A DNA stretch of 64,000 nucleotides. Origin: Streptomyces sp. NBC_00878 (GTDB taxonomy: Bacteria; Actinomycetota; Actinomycetes; Streptomycetales; Streptomycetaceae). Positions 15,251 through 25,211 of this stretch are shown one piece after another. The first letter of the stretch is position 1. Every line of letters starts with the position of its first letter. The DNA is taken from contig NZ_JAPEOK010000001.1 of the NCBI RefSeq assembly GCF_026341515.1, positions 9,796,001-9,860,000 of the forward strand, in the 5' to 3' direction. The position numbers were made by a program, and so were the translations under genes. The notes under the pieces were generated by a model, which was given only the letters and a program-made list of their open reading frames with translations, had not been told where the DNA came from and made no database searches.

Positions 15251-16294
15251 GTGGCAGACGGCGACGGACGGCGACGACGGGCCTACATCGGCTCCTTCAC
15301 GGCGGCAGGGGGCCTCGGTGTCCTCACCGCGGCCGTGGACGACGAGAGCGGCGCCCTGACGCTGCTGAGTGCCGTGAACAGCGTCGCCGACCCCTCGTAT
15401 CTCGCTCTGTCGCCCGCCGGGGACATGCTCTACGCGGTGAGCGAGACGGCCGACGGCGCGATCGCCGCGTACCGGCTGAAGGGCGACGAGCCGTCCCTGG
15501 TGGGCCCGTTGGTGCCGGTCGGCGGCAGCGGACCCACCCATCTGAGCCTCTTCGACGGGCACGTCCTGACGGCCAACTACGGCTCCGGCAGCGTCAGCGC
15601 CGTGCCGATCCGCCACGACGGGAGCCTCGCCACCGCCTCCGGTGTGCTGCGGCACCAGGGATCGGGTCCGCACGGGCAGCGCCAGCAGGGCCCGCATGCC
15701 CACCACGTGCAGCCCGACCCGAGCCGCCGGTGGGCCGTGAGCGTCGACCTCGGAACCGACTCGGTACGGGTGTGCGCGCTGCGGAACGGGACGCTCGCCT
15801 TGCACCGCGAGATCGCGCTGCGGCCCGGCTCGGGGCCCCGCCACCTGGCGTTCCACCCGGACGGCCGGCGCGCGTACGTCCTCAACGAGCTCACGCCGAC
15901 CGTCACTGCGTGCCACTGGGACGCCGCCGAGGGGGCGCTCCGGCCCGTCGGGGAGACGTCCGTGCTGCCGGACCTCCCCGACGGTGACGCCTATCCGTCC
16001 GGCATCGTCGTGTCGCCCGACGGCCGCTTCGTATGGACCGCCACGCGCGGCCAGGACGTCCTCTCGGTGCTCACGCCCGGCGGGCCCGCGGAAGGGCTCC
16101 GGCTGGTCGCCACGGTGCCGTGCGGGGGCACCTGGCCACGCGCGCTCGCCCTCGACCCGACCGGGCGCTTCCTGTACGTGGCGAACGAGCGCTCGGGAAA
16201 CGTCACATGGTTCGAGGTGGACCCGGACACGGGCGTGCCGCGGCGGGGCGGTTCGGTCAAGGCACCCGCGGCGTCCTGCGTGGTGCTCGACTAG
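15251..16294 (+). CDS. Lactonase family protein (6-phosphogluconolactonase-like beta-propeller)
   Basis: 347 aa from GTG 15251 with GAGGGGA upstream. RRAYIGSFT at the N-terminus, repeated blades with NSVADPSYLALSPAGDMLYAV, PRHLAFHPDGRRAYVLNEL and PRALALDPTGRFLYVANERSGNV, and a C-terminal closing strand show a seven-bladed YkgB/Pgl-type propeller. Some members hydrolyse 6-phosphogluconolactone; others act on different lactones. No signal peptide. It is convergent with the chelatase gene across a large hairpin. Confidence 0.88.
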   Translation: MADGDGRRRRAYIGSFTAAGGLGVLTAAVDDESGALTLLSAVNSVADPSYLALSPAGDMLYAVSETADGAIAAYRLKGDEPSLVGPLVPVGGSGPTHLSLFDGHVLTANYGSGSVSAVPIRHDGSLATASGVLRHQGSGPHGQRQQGPHAHHVQPDPSRRWAVSVDLGTDSVRVCALRNGTLALHREIALRPGSGPRHLAFHPDGRRAYVLNELTPTVTACHWDAAEGALRPVGETSVLPDLPDGDAYPSGIVVSPDGRFVWTATRGQDVLSVLTPGGPAEGLRLVATVPCGGTWPRALALDPTGRFLYVANERSGNVTWFEVDPDTGVPRRGGSVKAPAASCVVLD

Positions 16295-16378
16295 GACGCC
16301 TGGGGCATGAGGCCTGGGGGAGAACGCCGAAACCCCGAAACCCCGAACGGGCCCGGCCAATCCCGAAAAGCCCGCCAA

Positions 16379-16422
16379 CCCCGAAGGGCCCGGCTCCGGA
16401 CAGCGGAGCGGGCCCTTCGGGG
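16379..16422. terminator. Large bidirectional hairpin
   Basis: CCCCGAAGGGCCC (16379-16391) pairs with GGGCCCTTCGGGG (16410-16422), continued by GCTCCG/CGGAGC with one bulged G and a 5-base loop, 19 bp in all. It lies between convergent genes and probably ends both transcripts. Confidence 0.75.
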
Positions 16423-16449
16423 GTCGTGCGTGTGCGACTGCCGTCCGCG

Positions 16450-17373
16450 TCAGCGGACCGGCGCGCCCTGCTGCTGCGGCGGCGCGATGCCCAGCGCCGA
16501 CGTGTACTTCGCGAGCGCCAGCTTGCCGATCGCCGGGTACGGGCCGAGCGCCTCGGCGGCGGAGCAGCCCGCCTCCTTCGCCGCGGCGTCGAGCAGACCC
16601 GCGTCGAGCTCGGGGCCGATCAGGTACGGAGCGAGTGCCAGCTGCTGAGAGCCCGAGGTGCGCAGCTGCTCGGCGGTGGCCGCGATCGCGCCGTCCTCGT
16701 CGAGCGCCGCCGCCATCACGGGCACGGCGAGTCTCGCGGCGAGCAGCATGCCGGTGATCCCGGCCGCCTGTACGGCCTCGTCGCCGCCCACGGACGCCAG
16801 GATGATGCCGTCCGCGGCCGTCGCCACGGTGAACAGCCGGGCGCGGTCGGCGCGCGCCAGACCCGCCTCGGACAGGCGCACGTGCAGCGCCTCGGCGAGC
16901 AGCGGGTGCGGGCCGAGCACATCGGTCAGCTCGGCCGCCACACGGCTGTCCATGACGGCCTGGCGGACCCGGCGCAGCAGCGCGCCGTCAGGTCCGGCGA
17001 GCAGCGGTACGACGACGGCGACCGGGCCGTCGGGCTCCACCGCGTCCACACCGGCCGCGCGGGCCTGCTCGAAGCGCGCGACACGCTCCTCGGCGGCGTG
17101 CGCGAGTACGGACTGGAGCGTGGGGAACTCCGAGTCGTCCCCGTCGAGGTACCCGATCCGGCCGTCGAGGCCGGGCAGCTCGGAGCGCGCGATGCTCACG
17201 ACCTCCTCGGCGAGGCTGCGGGTGGCGGCGCTGGGCGTGCCCGGCACCGCGAGGACGAGCGCGGGCGCGCCCTCGGGAGCCGCCAACGGTTCCGGTCGGC
17301 GGTGCCGGCCGGGCTGGCGGGGTCGCGGCATTCGTACTGGCAGGCCGGACGCGGGCCCAGTGGGGGAGCTCAT
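16450..17373 (-). CDS. Sirohydrochlorin chelatase (CbiX family)
   Basis: 307 aa. After a ~35-residue Arg/Pro-rich leader the sequence shows two CbiX-like halves: ALVLAVPGTPSAATRSLAEEVVSIARSELPGLDGRIGYLDGD, with PVAVVVPLLAGP, and the second half with ITGMLLAARLAVPVMAAALDEDG. CbiX proteins insert Fe or Co into sirohydrochlorin. In streptomycetes this type accompanies siroheme and sulfite/nitrite reduction. The usual leading histidine of the first motif appears as AVPGT rather than AHGS, so catalysis by this half is uncertain. Confidence 0.75.
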   Translation of the reverse strand: MSSPTGPASGLPVRMPRPRQPGRHRRPEPLAAPEGAPALVLAVPGTPSAATRSLAEEVVSIARSELPGLDGRIGYLDGDDSEFPTLQSVLAHAAEERVARFEQARAAGVDAVEPDGPVAVVVPLLAGPDGALLRRVRQAVMDSRVAAELTDVLGPHPLLAEALHVRLSEAGLARADRARLFTVATAADGIILASVGGDEAVQAAGITGMLLAARLAVPVMAAALDEDGAIAATAEQLRTSGSQQLALAPYLIGPELDAGLLDAAAKEAGCSAAEALGPYPAIGKLALAKYTSALGIAPPQQQGAPVR

Positions 17374-17474
17374 GGCGCCGAATGTTACTGGTTTCCTGGG
17401 CTCCCCTGTTCGGGGAGGGTGCAGGTGAGCGGTATCCGTCCGGTTTTGTCTGATGAGTTACGTACGGATTGATC

Positions 17475-18575
17475 TCACTGCTTATCTGCTTGATCTCGCT
17501 GGTTGTCTGCGGATCGGGTCGAGTGGTCCGTCGAGGGATCCGTCGAGCGGGTGTCCGCGGAAGTGGAACCCGGGGCGGAAGTGGAACCTGGGGCGTCTGT
17601 CACGACGTACAGCATGCTGTCGTCGCGCGGCAGGGTCAGCCGGTCGTCGGCCACGTCGACGGCGATGCGTACGGCACCGTCGAGAGGATCGCCCGCGGCC
17701 GGAACCTGCCGGGCGTACGGCAGCCGCTCCGTCAACGCGGCCCGCAACGGTACGAGGAGGGGGGCGCCGATCTTGAACAGCCCACCGGTGAGGGCGACCT
17801 GGACCTCTCCGGGCGCTTCCTCCGGGCACACCGCGGTGGCCGAGTCGGCGATGTGCCGGGCCGCGGCGGCCAGGATGTCCGCCGCCACCGGGTCGTCGTC
17901 GGCGCAGGCGGCCACCTCGGGCGCGAAGGACGCCAGCACGGCGGGCCGGTCCGGGCGCGGGTAGAGCTGTCCAGGCCACGTCGAGGTCGAGCCGAACACC
18001 GCCTCGGCGCGTGTCAGGAGCGCGGCCGAGCCGCCGGGCCGCCCATCGTCGGCGCGCAACGCGGCCTCAAGTCCGGCCCGCCCGATCCAGGCGCCGCTGC
18101 CGCAGTCGCCGAGCAGATGACCCCAGCCGTCCGCTCTGCGCCAGCACTTCAGGTCCGTACCGACCGCGATCATCCCGGTGCCGGCCGCGACGACCGCGCC
18201 CACCCGCTGCCCCAGCGCGCCCGTGTACGCCGTGACGGCGTCGGCGACCAGGGCGAGCCTGCGTACACCGAGCTCGCGGGCCAGTGCCGACGGCAGCTCG
18301 GCGCGCAGCGAGTCACCCAGAGTGGTGAGTCCGGCGGCGCCGATCGCGACCGCCCGGAGCCTGTCGACCGCGGTCTCTGCCGTCAACCTCCGGGCCATCG
18401 GCACCAGTTGTTCGAGGAGATGCCCGGCGTCGATGCCGCGCGGACCGGTGCGCACCGGCTCCCGCGAGGCCAGCGGAGCCGTGACCCGGCCGCCGTCGAC
18501 GGCCAGCACGACACGCAGCCCCGACCCCCCGGAATCCACACCCAGGACGCCCGACGCCTCCGACACTGGATGCAA
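17475..18575 (-). CDS. BadF/BadG/BcrA/BcrD-family ATPase, N-acetylglucosamine kinase-like
   Basis: 366 aa from a TTG at 18575 preceded by AAGGGGAG. ASKHA-fold signatures are present: GVLGVDSGGSGLRVVLAVDGG (phosphate 1), VADAVTAYTGALG, VVAAGTGMIAVG and GDCGSGAWIGRAGLEAAL, the GDxGSGxW pattern typical of bacterial GlcNAc kinases. It would phosphorylate an amino sugar taken up from chitin or peptidoglycan turnover. The C-terminal 35 residues are low-complexity with an 8-residue repeat (APGSTSAD-type). It is divergent from ung. Confidence 0.82.
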   Translation of the reverse strand: MHPVSEASGVLGVDSGGSGLRVVLAVDGGRVTAPLASREPVRTGPRGIDAGHLLEQLVPMARRLTAETAVDRLRAVAIGAAGLTTLGDSLRAELPSALARELGVRRLALVADAVTAYTGALGQRVGAVVAAGTGMIAVGTDLKCWRRADGWGHLLGDCGSGAWIGRAGLEAALRADDGRPGGSAALLTRAEAVFGSTSTWPGQLYPRPDRPAVLASFAPEVAACADDDPVAADILAAAARHIADSATAVCPEEAPGEVQVALTGGLFKIGAPLLVPLRAALTERLPYARQVPAAGDPLDGAVRIAVDVADDRLTLPRDDSMLYVVTDAPGSTSAPGSTSADTRSTDPSTDHSTRSADNQRDQADKQ

Positions 18576-18597
18576 CGGGCTCCCCTTCCTTCCCGGT

Positions 18598-18687
18598 GAC
18601 CGGCTGTGCGACGACCGGCTGTGCGACGACCGGCTGTGCGACGACCCGCTGTGCGACGACCCGCCGTGCGCTGACCGGCTGTGCGAT
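18598..18687. repeat. Six tandem copies of a 15-bp unit
   Basis: GACCGGCTGTGCGAC is repeated in six contiguous, slightly diverged copies upstream of the kinase gene, on its 5' side between it and ung. The unit has no spacers, so this is a minisatellite, not CRISPR. It may change the distance between promoter elements. Confidence 0.9.
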
Positions 18688-18807
18688 CTGCCGACCGGCT
18701 CGGTGACTCTCGATGAGGAGGAAGAGTAGCGCCGACGGAGGCGTCCGCGTGTGAGGTGATTCTGTGTTTGTACGGGGACCAGTTGTGTGCCAGTAGGGTG
18801 ATCCGCT

Positions 18808-19485
18808 GTGGCACCACGACCCTTGCATGAACTTGTTGAAGCAGGCTGGGCGAAGGCTCTTGAACCTGCGGCCGAACGTATCGCCGCGATGGGGGACTTC
18901 CTCCGGGCCGAGATAGCGGCCGGCCGGACCTACCTTCCGTCCGGCGCGAATGTCCTGCGGGCCTTCCAGCAGCCCCTCGATGACGTTCGTGTCCTGATCG
19001 TCGGTCAGGATCCCTATCCCACACCGGGGATGGCCATCGGTTTGAGCTTCGCGGTGGCGCCCGAGGTGCGTTCGCTGCCGGGCAGTCTGGAGAACATCTA
19101 CCGGGAACTGCATACGGACCTGGGACTGCCCAGGCCGTCGAACGGTGATCTGACGCCGTGGACGCAGCAGGGCGTCCTGCTGCTCAACAGGGCGTTGACG
19201 ACGGCCCCGCGCAAGCCGGCCGCGCACCGCGGCAAGGGGTGGGAAGAGGTCACCGAGCAGGCGATCCGGGCGCTGGTGGCCCGCGGTACGCCGCTGGTGT
19301 CCATCCTGTGGGGCCGCGATGCTCGCAATCTGCGCCCGCTCCTCGGGGATTTTCCCGCGATCGAGTCGTCGCACCCGTCTCCGATGTCGGCGGACCGCGG
19401 CTTCTTCGGTTCGCGTCCGTTCAGCAGGGCCAACGAACTGCTCGTCAAGCAGGGCGCCCAGCCGGTCGACTGGCGCCTGCCGTAG
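18808..19485 (+). CDS. ung: Uracil-DNA glycosylase, family 1
   Basis: 225 aa from GTG 18808. Family 1 motifs are intact: [20 protein letters not shown] (water-activating Asp at about 68), [10 protein letters not shown], the uracil-binding region [13 protein letters not shown] and the minor-groove loop [20 protein letters not shown]. It excises uracil from DNA at the start of base excision repair. Monocistronic, convergent with the GAPDH remnant. Confidence 0.97.
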   Translation: MAPRPLHELVEAGWAKALEPAAERIAAMGDFLRAEIAAGRTYLPSGANVLRAFQQPLDDVRVLIVGQDPYPTPGMAIGLSFAVAPEVRSLPGSLENIYRELHTDLGLPRPSNGDLTPWTQQGVLLLNRALTTAPRKPAAHRGKGWEEVTEQAIRALVARGTPLVSILWGRDARNLRPLLGDFPAIESSHPSPMSADRGFFGSRPFSRANELLVKQGAQPVDWRLP

Positions 19486-19522
19486 GCCCGGTCTGGACGA
19501 GCCAGGCCAACGGGTCGGCGCG

Positions 19523-20688
<1,166 letters not shown>

Positions 20689-20830
20689 GGCGTGTCCACG
20701 CCTCCCGAGCCCGCCGCTCGCCGCCGGGCGGAGGCAACGGCCGCGGTGGCCATCACCCCCAGGGGGCGTACGTGCGGTGACAGCGGCGGGTGTTGGGGCG
20801 GGGGAGGGCGGCCCGGCTCGGTGCGGGCGC

Positions 20831-21916
20831 TCAATCGATCACCGCGGCCCGTACGCAGAGGACGTCCGGCAGATGGGATGCCAGCTGCTGCCAGCTGTCC
20901 CCGTCGTCGGCCGACGCGAACACCTCGCCGTTCCGGTTGCCGAAGTACACGCCCGCCGGGTCCGCGCCGTCCGTGCACAGGGCGTCGCGCAGCACCGTGC
21001 CGTAGTGGTCCTCCCGCGGCAGCCCCGCCGAGAGCGGCTCCCAGCTCTTGCCCGCGTCCGCCGTACGGAAGACACGACATCGGTGGTCCGCGGGCACGCG
21101 GTCCGAGTCGGCGTTGATGGGAAAGACGTACGCCGTGTCACCGCGATGCGGATGGGCGGCCGCGGCGAAGCCGAACGTGGACGGCAGGCCCTCGCCGATG
21201 TCCGTCCAGTGCGCCCCGGCGTCGTCGCTGCGGTAGACGCCCCAGTGGTTCTGCAGATACAGGCGGTCCGGTGCCGTCGGGTCCTGCGCGATCTTGTGCA
21301 CGCACTGGCCGAACTCCGGGTTCGGATCCGGCAGGAACACCGCCGAGACACCGGAGTTGGACGGCTCCCAGCTCTCCCCGCCGTCCTTTGTCCGGAAAAC
21401 ACCGGCCGTGGAGACTGCCACCGTCACCGCGCGTGGGTCGCGCGCGTCCGTGAGGACGGTGTGCAGGCCCTCTCCGCCGCCGCCGGGCACCCATTGCGAG
21501 CGGGTCGGGTGCTCCCAGAGGGGACGGACGAGCTCGAAGGACTCGCCGCGGTCCGTCGAGCGGTACAGCGCCGCCGGTTCCGTGCCCGCGTACACCACGT
21601 CCGGCTCGGCCGCCGCCGGGTGCAGCTGCCACACGCGCTCCAGCGAAGCCCCGGTGTCCTTGGGGAACTTGACGGCTGCCTTGGCCGGCTCCGTCCAGGT
21701 GCGGCCCAGGTCGTCGGAGTGGAACACGGACGGGCCCCAGTGCGCGCTGTCGCCGCCGACGAGGAGCCGCGGCACGTCACCACGGGTGTCGATCGCGATC
21801 GAATAGACCGCTTGAGCGTTGAAATACGGACTGTCGTCGAACGCCCAGGAGCTGCCGCGTCGCCGCCCGATGAACAGTCCCTTGCGTGTGCCTACCGTGA
21901 GCAGTACCTCGGCCAT
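20831..21916 (-). CDS. BNR/VPS10-type beta-propeller glycosyl-hydrolase-like protein
   Basis: 361 aa from ATG 21916, with GGAGG eight bases upstream. Repeated Asp-box blades are visible: STDRGESFELV, TKDGGESWEPS, SDDAGAHWTDIG, TADAGKSWEPL and SADDGDSWQQL. The fold is a WD40/YVTN/BNR-like propeller as in sialidases and xyloglucanases. There is no signal peptide and no clear catalytic pair, so an enzymatic role is unproved. It lies in a gap region between MarR and Rv1733c-type genes. Confidence 0.85.
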   Translation of the reverse strand: MAEVLLTVGTRKGLFIGRRRGSSWAFDDSPYFNAQAVYSIAIDTRGDVPRLLVGGDSAHWGPSVFHSDDLGRTWTEPAKAAVKFPKDTGASLERVWQLHPAAAEPDVVYAGTEPAALYRSTDRGESFELVRPLWEHPTRSQWVPGGGGEGLHTVLTDARDPRAVTVAVSTAGVFRTKDGGESWEPSNSGVSAVFLPDPNPEFGQCVHKIAQDPTAPDRLYLQNHWGVYRSDDAGAHWTDIGEGLPSTFGFAAAAHPHRGDTAYVFPINADSDRVPADHRCRVFRTADAGKSWEPLSAGLPREDHYGTVLRDALCTDGADPAGVYFGNRNGEVFASADDGDSWQQLASHLPDVLCVRAAVID

Positions 21917-22135
21917 TCCGGCCACCTCCGGACGTCGTTGTCTCAGGTCCCGGCCAGTCTGCACCCTGGCACTGACAGTCTCCCCTGGCCGTTTCATCGG
22001 TGCAGGTCAGAGCGTTTTCTGGGAGGTGACGGAGATGTGGGACAGGTCTCCTGAGCAACAGCGCGGCGGTTCCCGTATGGAAAGGCAACGGGTGTGCTGG
22101 TGATTCGGGTGTGCTGGTGACGAGGAGGGCCCGCG

Positions 22136-22708
22136 ATGGCGGCATTACGAGGTCCGAGGGCATTGCTGTGGCGTTGGTGGCCCAATCCGCTGCGGCGCCG
22201 CGGCGACAAAGTGGAGGCCTGGACCGTGCTCGCCACCTGGCTGCTCATCCTGCTCGCCGGGCTGGCCGCGGGTCTGGCGGTCGCGCGGTCGGTCGAGCAC
22301 GGCCTTGCCAGGGAGCGCGCCGAGTGGCGCCCCGTACGCGCACTGCTCACCGAGCGCGCGCCCGGCACCAGAGCGGCCGGCGCGGAGCGGGTGTGGGCGA
22401 AGGTCCGCTGGACCGTGTCCGACGGTTCGGCCCACGAGGGGCAGGTCCGGGTCGAACCCGGCAGCCCGGCCGGCAGCCCGGTCACCGTGTGGACCGACCC
22501 CGACGGCCTGCTCGTCACCAGGCCTGCGACGGAGGCCCAGGCCGGTCTGCGGGCGGCGGTGATCGGCATTCTGGTCGGAGTGAGCGCCGCGGCCGTGCCC
22601 TTCGCGGGCGGGCGGGTGGTCCGCGGGCGCCTGGAGCGGCGGCGGATGGACGAGTGGGACACGGAGTGGGAGCGGGTCGACCCCCAGTGGGGGTGGAAGA
22701 CCGGCTGA
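22136..22708 (+). CDS. Rv1733c family membrane protein
   Basis: 190 aa. Two hydrophobic segments (about 28-50, VLATWLLILLAGLAAGLAVA, and about 140-160, AVIGILVGVSAAAVPFAGG) flank an extracytoplasmic domain of about 85 residues rich in charged residues and ending in VTVWTDPDGLLV. This matches the Rv1733c family, named for a dormancy-regulon antigen in Mycobacterium tuberculosis. Role unknown. The N-terminus is Arg/Trp-rich. Confidence 0.85.
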   Translation: MAALRGPRALLWRWWPNPLRRRGDKVEAWTVLATWLLILLAGLAAGLAVARSVEHGLARERAEWRPVRALLTERAPGTRAAGAERVWAKVRWTVSDGSAHEGQVRVEPGSPAGSPVTVWTDPDGLLVTRPATEAQAGLRAAVIGILVGVSAAAVPFAGGRVVRGRLERRRMDEWDTEWERVDPQWGWKTG

Positions 22709-22733
22709 GGACGGACGGACCGTGGTGGGCGCC

Positions 22734-23260
22734 ATGACCACCGCGGTCTTCCCTGTCCACCGTGGTCTCCCGGGTCTACCGCGGTCTCCCGCGACCGCCG
22801 CGCTCTCCCCGCGCCGCGTCCACCGCGGGGAAGCCTGGCTGCGCTGGCAGTCGACGGACCGCACGGTCGTCGTGGACCCGCCCGCCTACCTCTCCACCGT
22901 GACGACCCGCCTGGCGATCAACGTCGCCCAGTCCGCGCGCGTGCGCCGCGAGACGTACGTGGGTCCGTGGCTTCCCGAACCGGTGGACACGAGCGCCGAC
23001 CCGCAGGTGGGGGCCGAACGGGGCGAGGCGGTCGAGCTCGCGGTGCTCCTCCTCCTGGAGAAGCTGACGCCGACGGAACGGGCGGCCTACGTCCTCCGCG
23101 AGGCGTTCGACTACCCGTATGAGCAGATCGCGGCCATCCTCGAAACGGGCCAGGCCAACGCCCGTCAGCTGGTCAGCCGGGCGCGCAGGCGCCTGGCCGC
23201 CGAGCGGCGGGAGCCGGTGGACGCGGATGAGCACCGGCGGCTGTTCGAGGTGTTCCTGAC
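22734..23260 (+). pseudogene. Remnant of an ECF41/SigJ-type RNA polymerase sigma factor
   Basis: Central homology is clear: AWLRWQSTDRTVVVDPPAYLSTVTTRLAINVAQSARVRRETYVGPWLPEPVDTS, then the sigma-4 block LTPTERAAYVLREAFDYPYEQIAAILETGQANARQLVSRARRRL. The sigma-2 start is missing and replaced by three copies of a 19-bp repeat (22740-22796). The C-terminal SnoaL-like extension typical of ECF41 factors is lost after LFEVFLTAA, where sequence switches to an oxidoreductase fragment in another frame. It is unlikely to make a working sigma factor. Confidence 0.8.
22740..22796 (+). repeat. Three 19-bp tandem repeats in the sigma-factor remnant
   Basis: Units beginning ACCGCGGTCTTCCC, ACCGTGGTCTCCC and ACCGCGGTCTCCC occupy 22740-22758, 22759-22777 and 22778-22796. 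They stand where the sigma-2 coding region should be. Confidence 0.7.
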
Positions 23261-23569
23261 GGCGGCACGGTCCGGCTGCCCTCCTCGCTCCTCCAGCCGC
23301 TCGCGTCCGACGACGTGGTCGCGGCGGTCGCCCTGGCCGCCGTGGCGGCTCCGCTGAACGGCACCACGGAGGTGGCGGGCCCCGAGGAACTCCATCTCGA
23401 CGAGTTCGTCCGCACGGGTCTGGCGGCCGACAAGGACCCGCGCGAGGTCGTCACCGACGAGTCCGTCGGCTACTTCGGCGCGCACGTCCAGGGACGCGAG
23501 CTCCTCCCCGGCCCCGACGCCCACATCGCCGGGACCCGCTTCACGGACTGGCTCGACCGCCAGAAGTAG
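23261..23569 (+). pseudogene. C-terminal fragment of an NmrA/SDR-type NAD(P)-binding oxidoreductase
   Basis: The frame reads GGTVRLPSSLLQPLASDDVVAAVALAAVAAPLNGTTEVAGPEELHLDEFVRTG and ends with a conserved-looking LLPGPDAHIAGTRFTDWLDRQK. This is the substrate-side end of an atypical SDR (NmrA-like) protein; the glycine-rich NAD(P) domain is absent. ECF41 sigma genes are often adjacent to such oxidoreductases, so one deletion joining the two former neighbours explains both fragments. Confidence 0.75.
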
Positions 23570-23616
23570 GCCCGGAGCAGGCCCCGGACGTAGGTCGGGG
23601 TCAGAGGCAGGCCCGG

Positions 23617-24705
23617 TCAGACCGAACGGTGGTACTGGTCCGGCACGTGCACGTCGCCCCCGAGTTCGCGGGCCGCGTGCCGGGCCCACGAGGGGTTGCG
23701 CAGCAGCTCCCGGCCCAGCAGAACGGCGTCCGCCTCGCCGTTGGCGACGATCTTCTCCGCCTGCTCGGCATCGGTGATGAGACCGACGGCGGCGACGGCC
23801 ATGGACGTCTCTTCCTTGACGCGCGTGGCGAAGGGAACCTGGTAGCCGGGCCCGACGGGGATGCGTACGCCGGACGCGTTGCCGCCCGTGGAGACGTCGA
23901 GCAGGTCCACGCCGTGGGCGGTCAGTTGGGCGGCGAAGCGGACCGTGTCGTCGGCCGTCCAGCCGTTGTCCCCCAGTTCCTCCAGCCAGTCGGTGGCCGA
24001 GATGCGGAAGAACAGCGGCTTGTCGTCGGGCCACACCTCGCGCACGGCGTCCACGACTTCGAGGGCGAAGCGCATGCGGTTCTCGTACGAGCCGCCGTAC
24101 GCGTCCGTGCGCCGGTTGGAGTGCGGGGAGAGGAACTCACCGATCAGGTAGCCGTGCGCGCCATGGATCTCGACGATCTCGAAGCCGGCGTCCAGCGCCC
24201 GGCCTGCGGCGTCGGCGAACTGACCGACGATCTCCTTGATCCCGTCCACCGTCAGCTCGGTCGGCACGGGGTGGTTCTCGTCGAAGGCGACCGGGCTCGG
24301 CCCGAGCGGCTGCCAGCCGTACGCGTCCGGGCCGACCGGGGCACCGCCCTTCCAGGGCCGGTCGGTCGAGGCCTTGCGGCCGCTGTGCCCGAGCTGGACC
24401 GCGGGAACCGTTCCCTGGGACACCAGGAACCGCGTGATCCGCCGGAACGCCTCGACCTGGGTGTCGTTCCAGATGCCCAGGTCGTACGGCGAGATCCGCC
24501 CCTCGGGGCTGACCGCGGTGGCCTCGACGACGATCAGGCCCGTCCCGCCTGCGGCACGCGCCCCGTAGTGCGCGAAGTGCCAGTCGTTGGGGGCGCCCGT
24601 CCCGGGGCCCTCCGGCGCCGCCGAGTACTGGCACATCGGCGGCATCCAGACCCGGTTCGGGACGGTCAGTTCGCGCAAGGTGTAGGGCTCGAAGAGCGAG
24701 CTCAC
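23617..24705 (-). CDS. NADH:flavin oxidoreductase, Old Yellow Enzyme family (YqjM-like)
   Basis: 362 aa from a GTG at 24705 with GGAG six bases upstream. A TIM-barrel ene-reductase binding FMN. PYTLRELTVPNRVWMPPMCQYSA carries the YqjM-class cysteine, VQLGHSGRKAS the histidine side, EIHGAHGYLIGEFLSPHSNRRTDAYGG the substrate loop, and GEADAVLLGRELLRNP the FMN phosphate site. Likely reduces activated C=C bonds in electrophiles. Divergent from an ArsR-type regulator across two matching dyads, which suggests induction by a reactive substrate. Confidence 0.93.
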   Translation of the reverse strand: MSSLFEPYTLRELTVPNRVWMPPMCQYSAAPEGPGTGAPNDWHFAHYGARAAGGTGLIVVEATAVSPEGRISPYDLGIWNDTQVEAFRRITRFLVSQGTVPAVQLGHSGRKASTDRPWKGGAPVGPDAYGWQPLGPSPVAFDENHPVPTELTVDGIKEIVGQFADAAGRALDAGFEIVEIHGAHGYLIGEFLSPHSNRRTDAYGGSYENRMRFALEVVDAVREVWPDDKPLFFRISATDWLEELGDNGWTADDTVRFAAQLTAHGVDLLDVSTGGNASGVRIPVGPGYQVPFATRVKEETSMAVAAVGLITDAEQAEKIVANGEADAVLLGRELLRNPSWARHAARELGGDVHVPDQYHRSV

Positions 24706-24754
24706 GGCGGACTCCAATACGTGACGGTTCGAGACGGGGCCGGGTGGCGACTCG

Positions 24755-24770
24755 TACGATAGGCATCGTA
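24755..24770. promoter_or_regulatory. OYE/ArsR operator, site 1
   Basis: TACGA-TAGGCA-TCGTA is a 16-bp perfect dyad (6-bp arms when the inner T/A pair is counted). It lies in the 146-bp divergent promoter region and has the same TACGA-N6-TCGTA form as site 2. Confidence 0.65.
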
Positions 24771-24788
24771 GTACGGGAGATGTCAAAC

Positions 24789-24804
24789 TACGAGACCTCT
24801 CGTA
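24789..24804. promoter_or_regulatory. OYE/ArsR operator, site 2
   Basis: TACGA-GACCTC-TCGTA is a perfect dyad with 7-bp arms around CC. Its centre is 34 bases (about three helical turns) from site 1, so two ArsR dimers could bind the same face of the DNA. Confidence 0.65.
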
Positions 24805-24851
24805 CAATGAGGTTCTCCGGATGCCTCCGGACCCGACGGACTGGAGCCGCC

Positions 24852-25211
24852 GTGACGACCGTCGCCCCCGCCAGCAGCAGCCGTGACCTCCCGCATCCCG
24901 ACCGTGCGGAGATCCGTCTGGAGGCCGTGCTGCACGCGCTGTCCGATCCGATGCGGCTGCTGATCGTGCGAGAGCTCGCCGCCGACGGCGACGAGCTCTC
25001 CTGTTCGCACTTCGATCTGCCCGTCACCAAGTCCACGACCACGCACCACTTCCGGGTGCTGCGCGAGGCGGGCGTGATCCGGCAGATCTATCGGGGCACC
25101 GCCAAGATGAACGGGCTGCGGCGGGATGACCTAGACGACCTCTTCCCGGGACTTCTCGACAGTGTCCTCGCCGCCATCGCCCGGCAGGCCGTCCGCCTCG
25201 GCGGAAGCTGA
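24852..25211 (+). CDS. ArsR/SmtB-family winged-helix repressor
   Basis: 119 aa from GTG 24852, with GGAG six bases upstream. The wHTH reads AVLHALSDPMRLLIVRELAADGDELSCSHFDLPVTKSTTTHHFRVLREAGVIRQIYRG. No CxCxxC metal site is seen; a single Cys (SCSHF) near the recognition helix might sense an electrophile instead of a metal. That suits control of the divergent Old Yellow Enzyme gene. Its 3' end overlaps the opposite-strand NCS2 gene by 81 bases. Confidence 0.9.
   Translation: MTTVAPASSSRDLPHPDRAEIRLEAVLHALSDPMRLLIVRELAADGDELSCSHFDLPVTKSTTTHHFRVLREAGVIRQIYRGTAKMNGLRRDDLDDLFPGLLDSVLAAIARQAVRLGGS

Noticed and set aside
13226..16294. A 1022-codon open frame spanning the FUSC and lactonase genes
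   Set aside because: It runs mostly out of frame with the FUSC gene in high-GC DNA; only its last part is the true lactonase frame. The upstream portion is a shadow.
18598..18687. CRISPR array
   Set aside because: Repeats are contiguous with no spacers and only 15 bp; a minisatellite.
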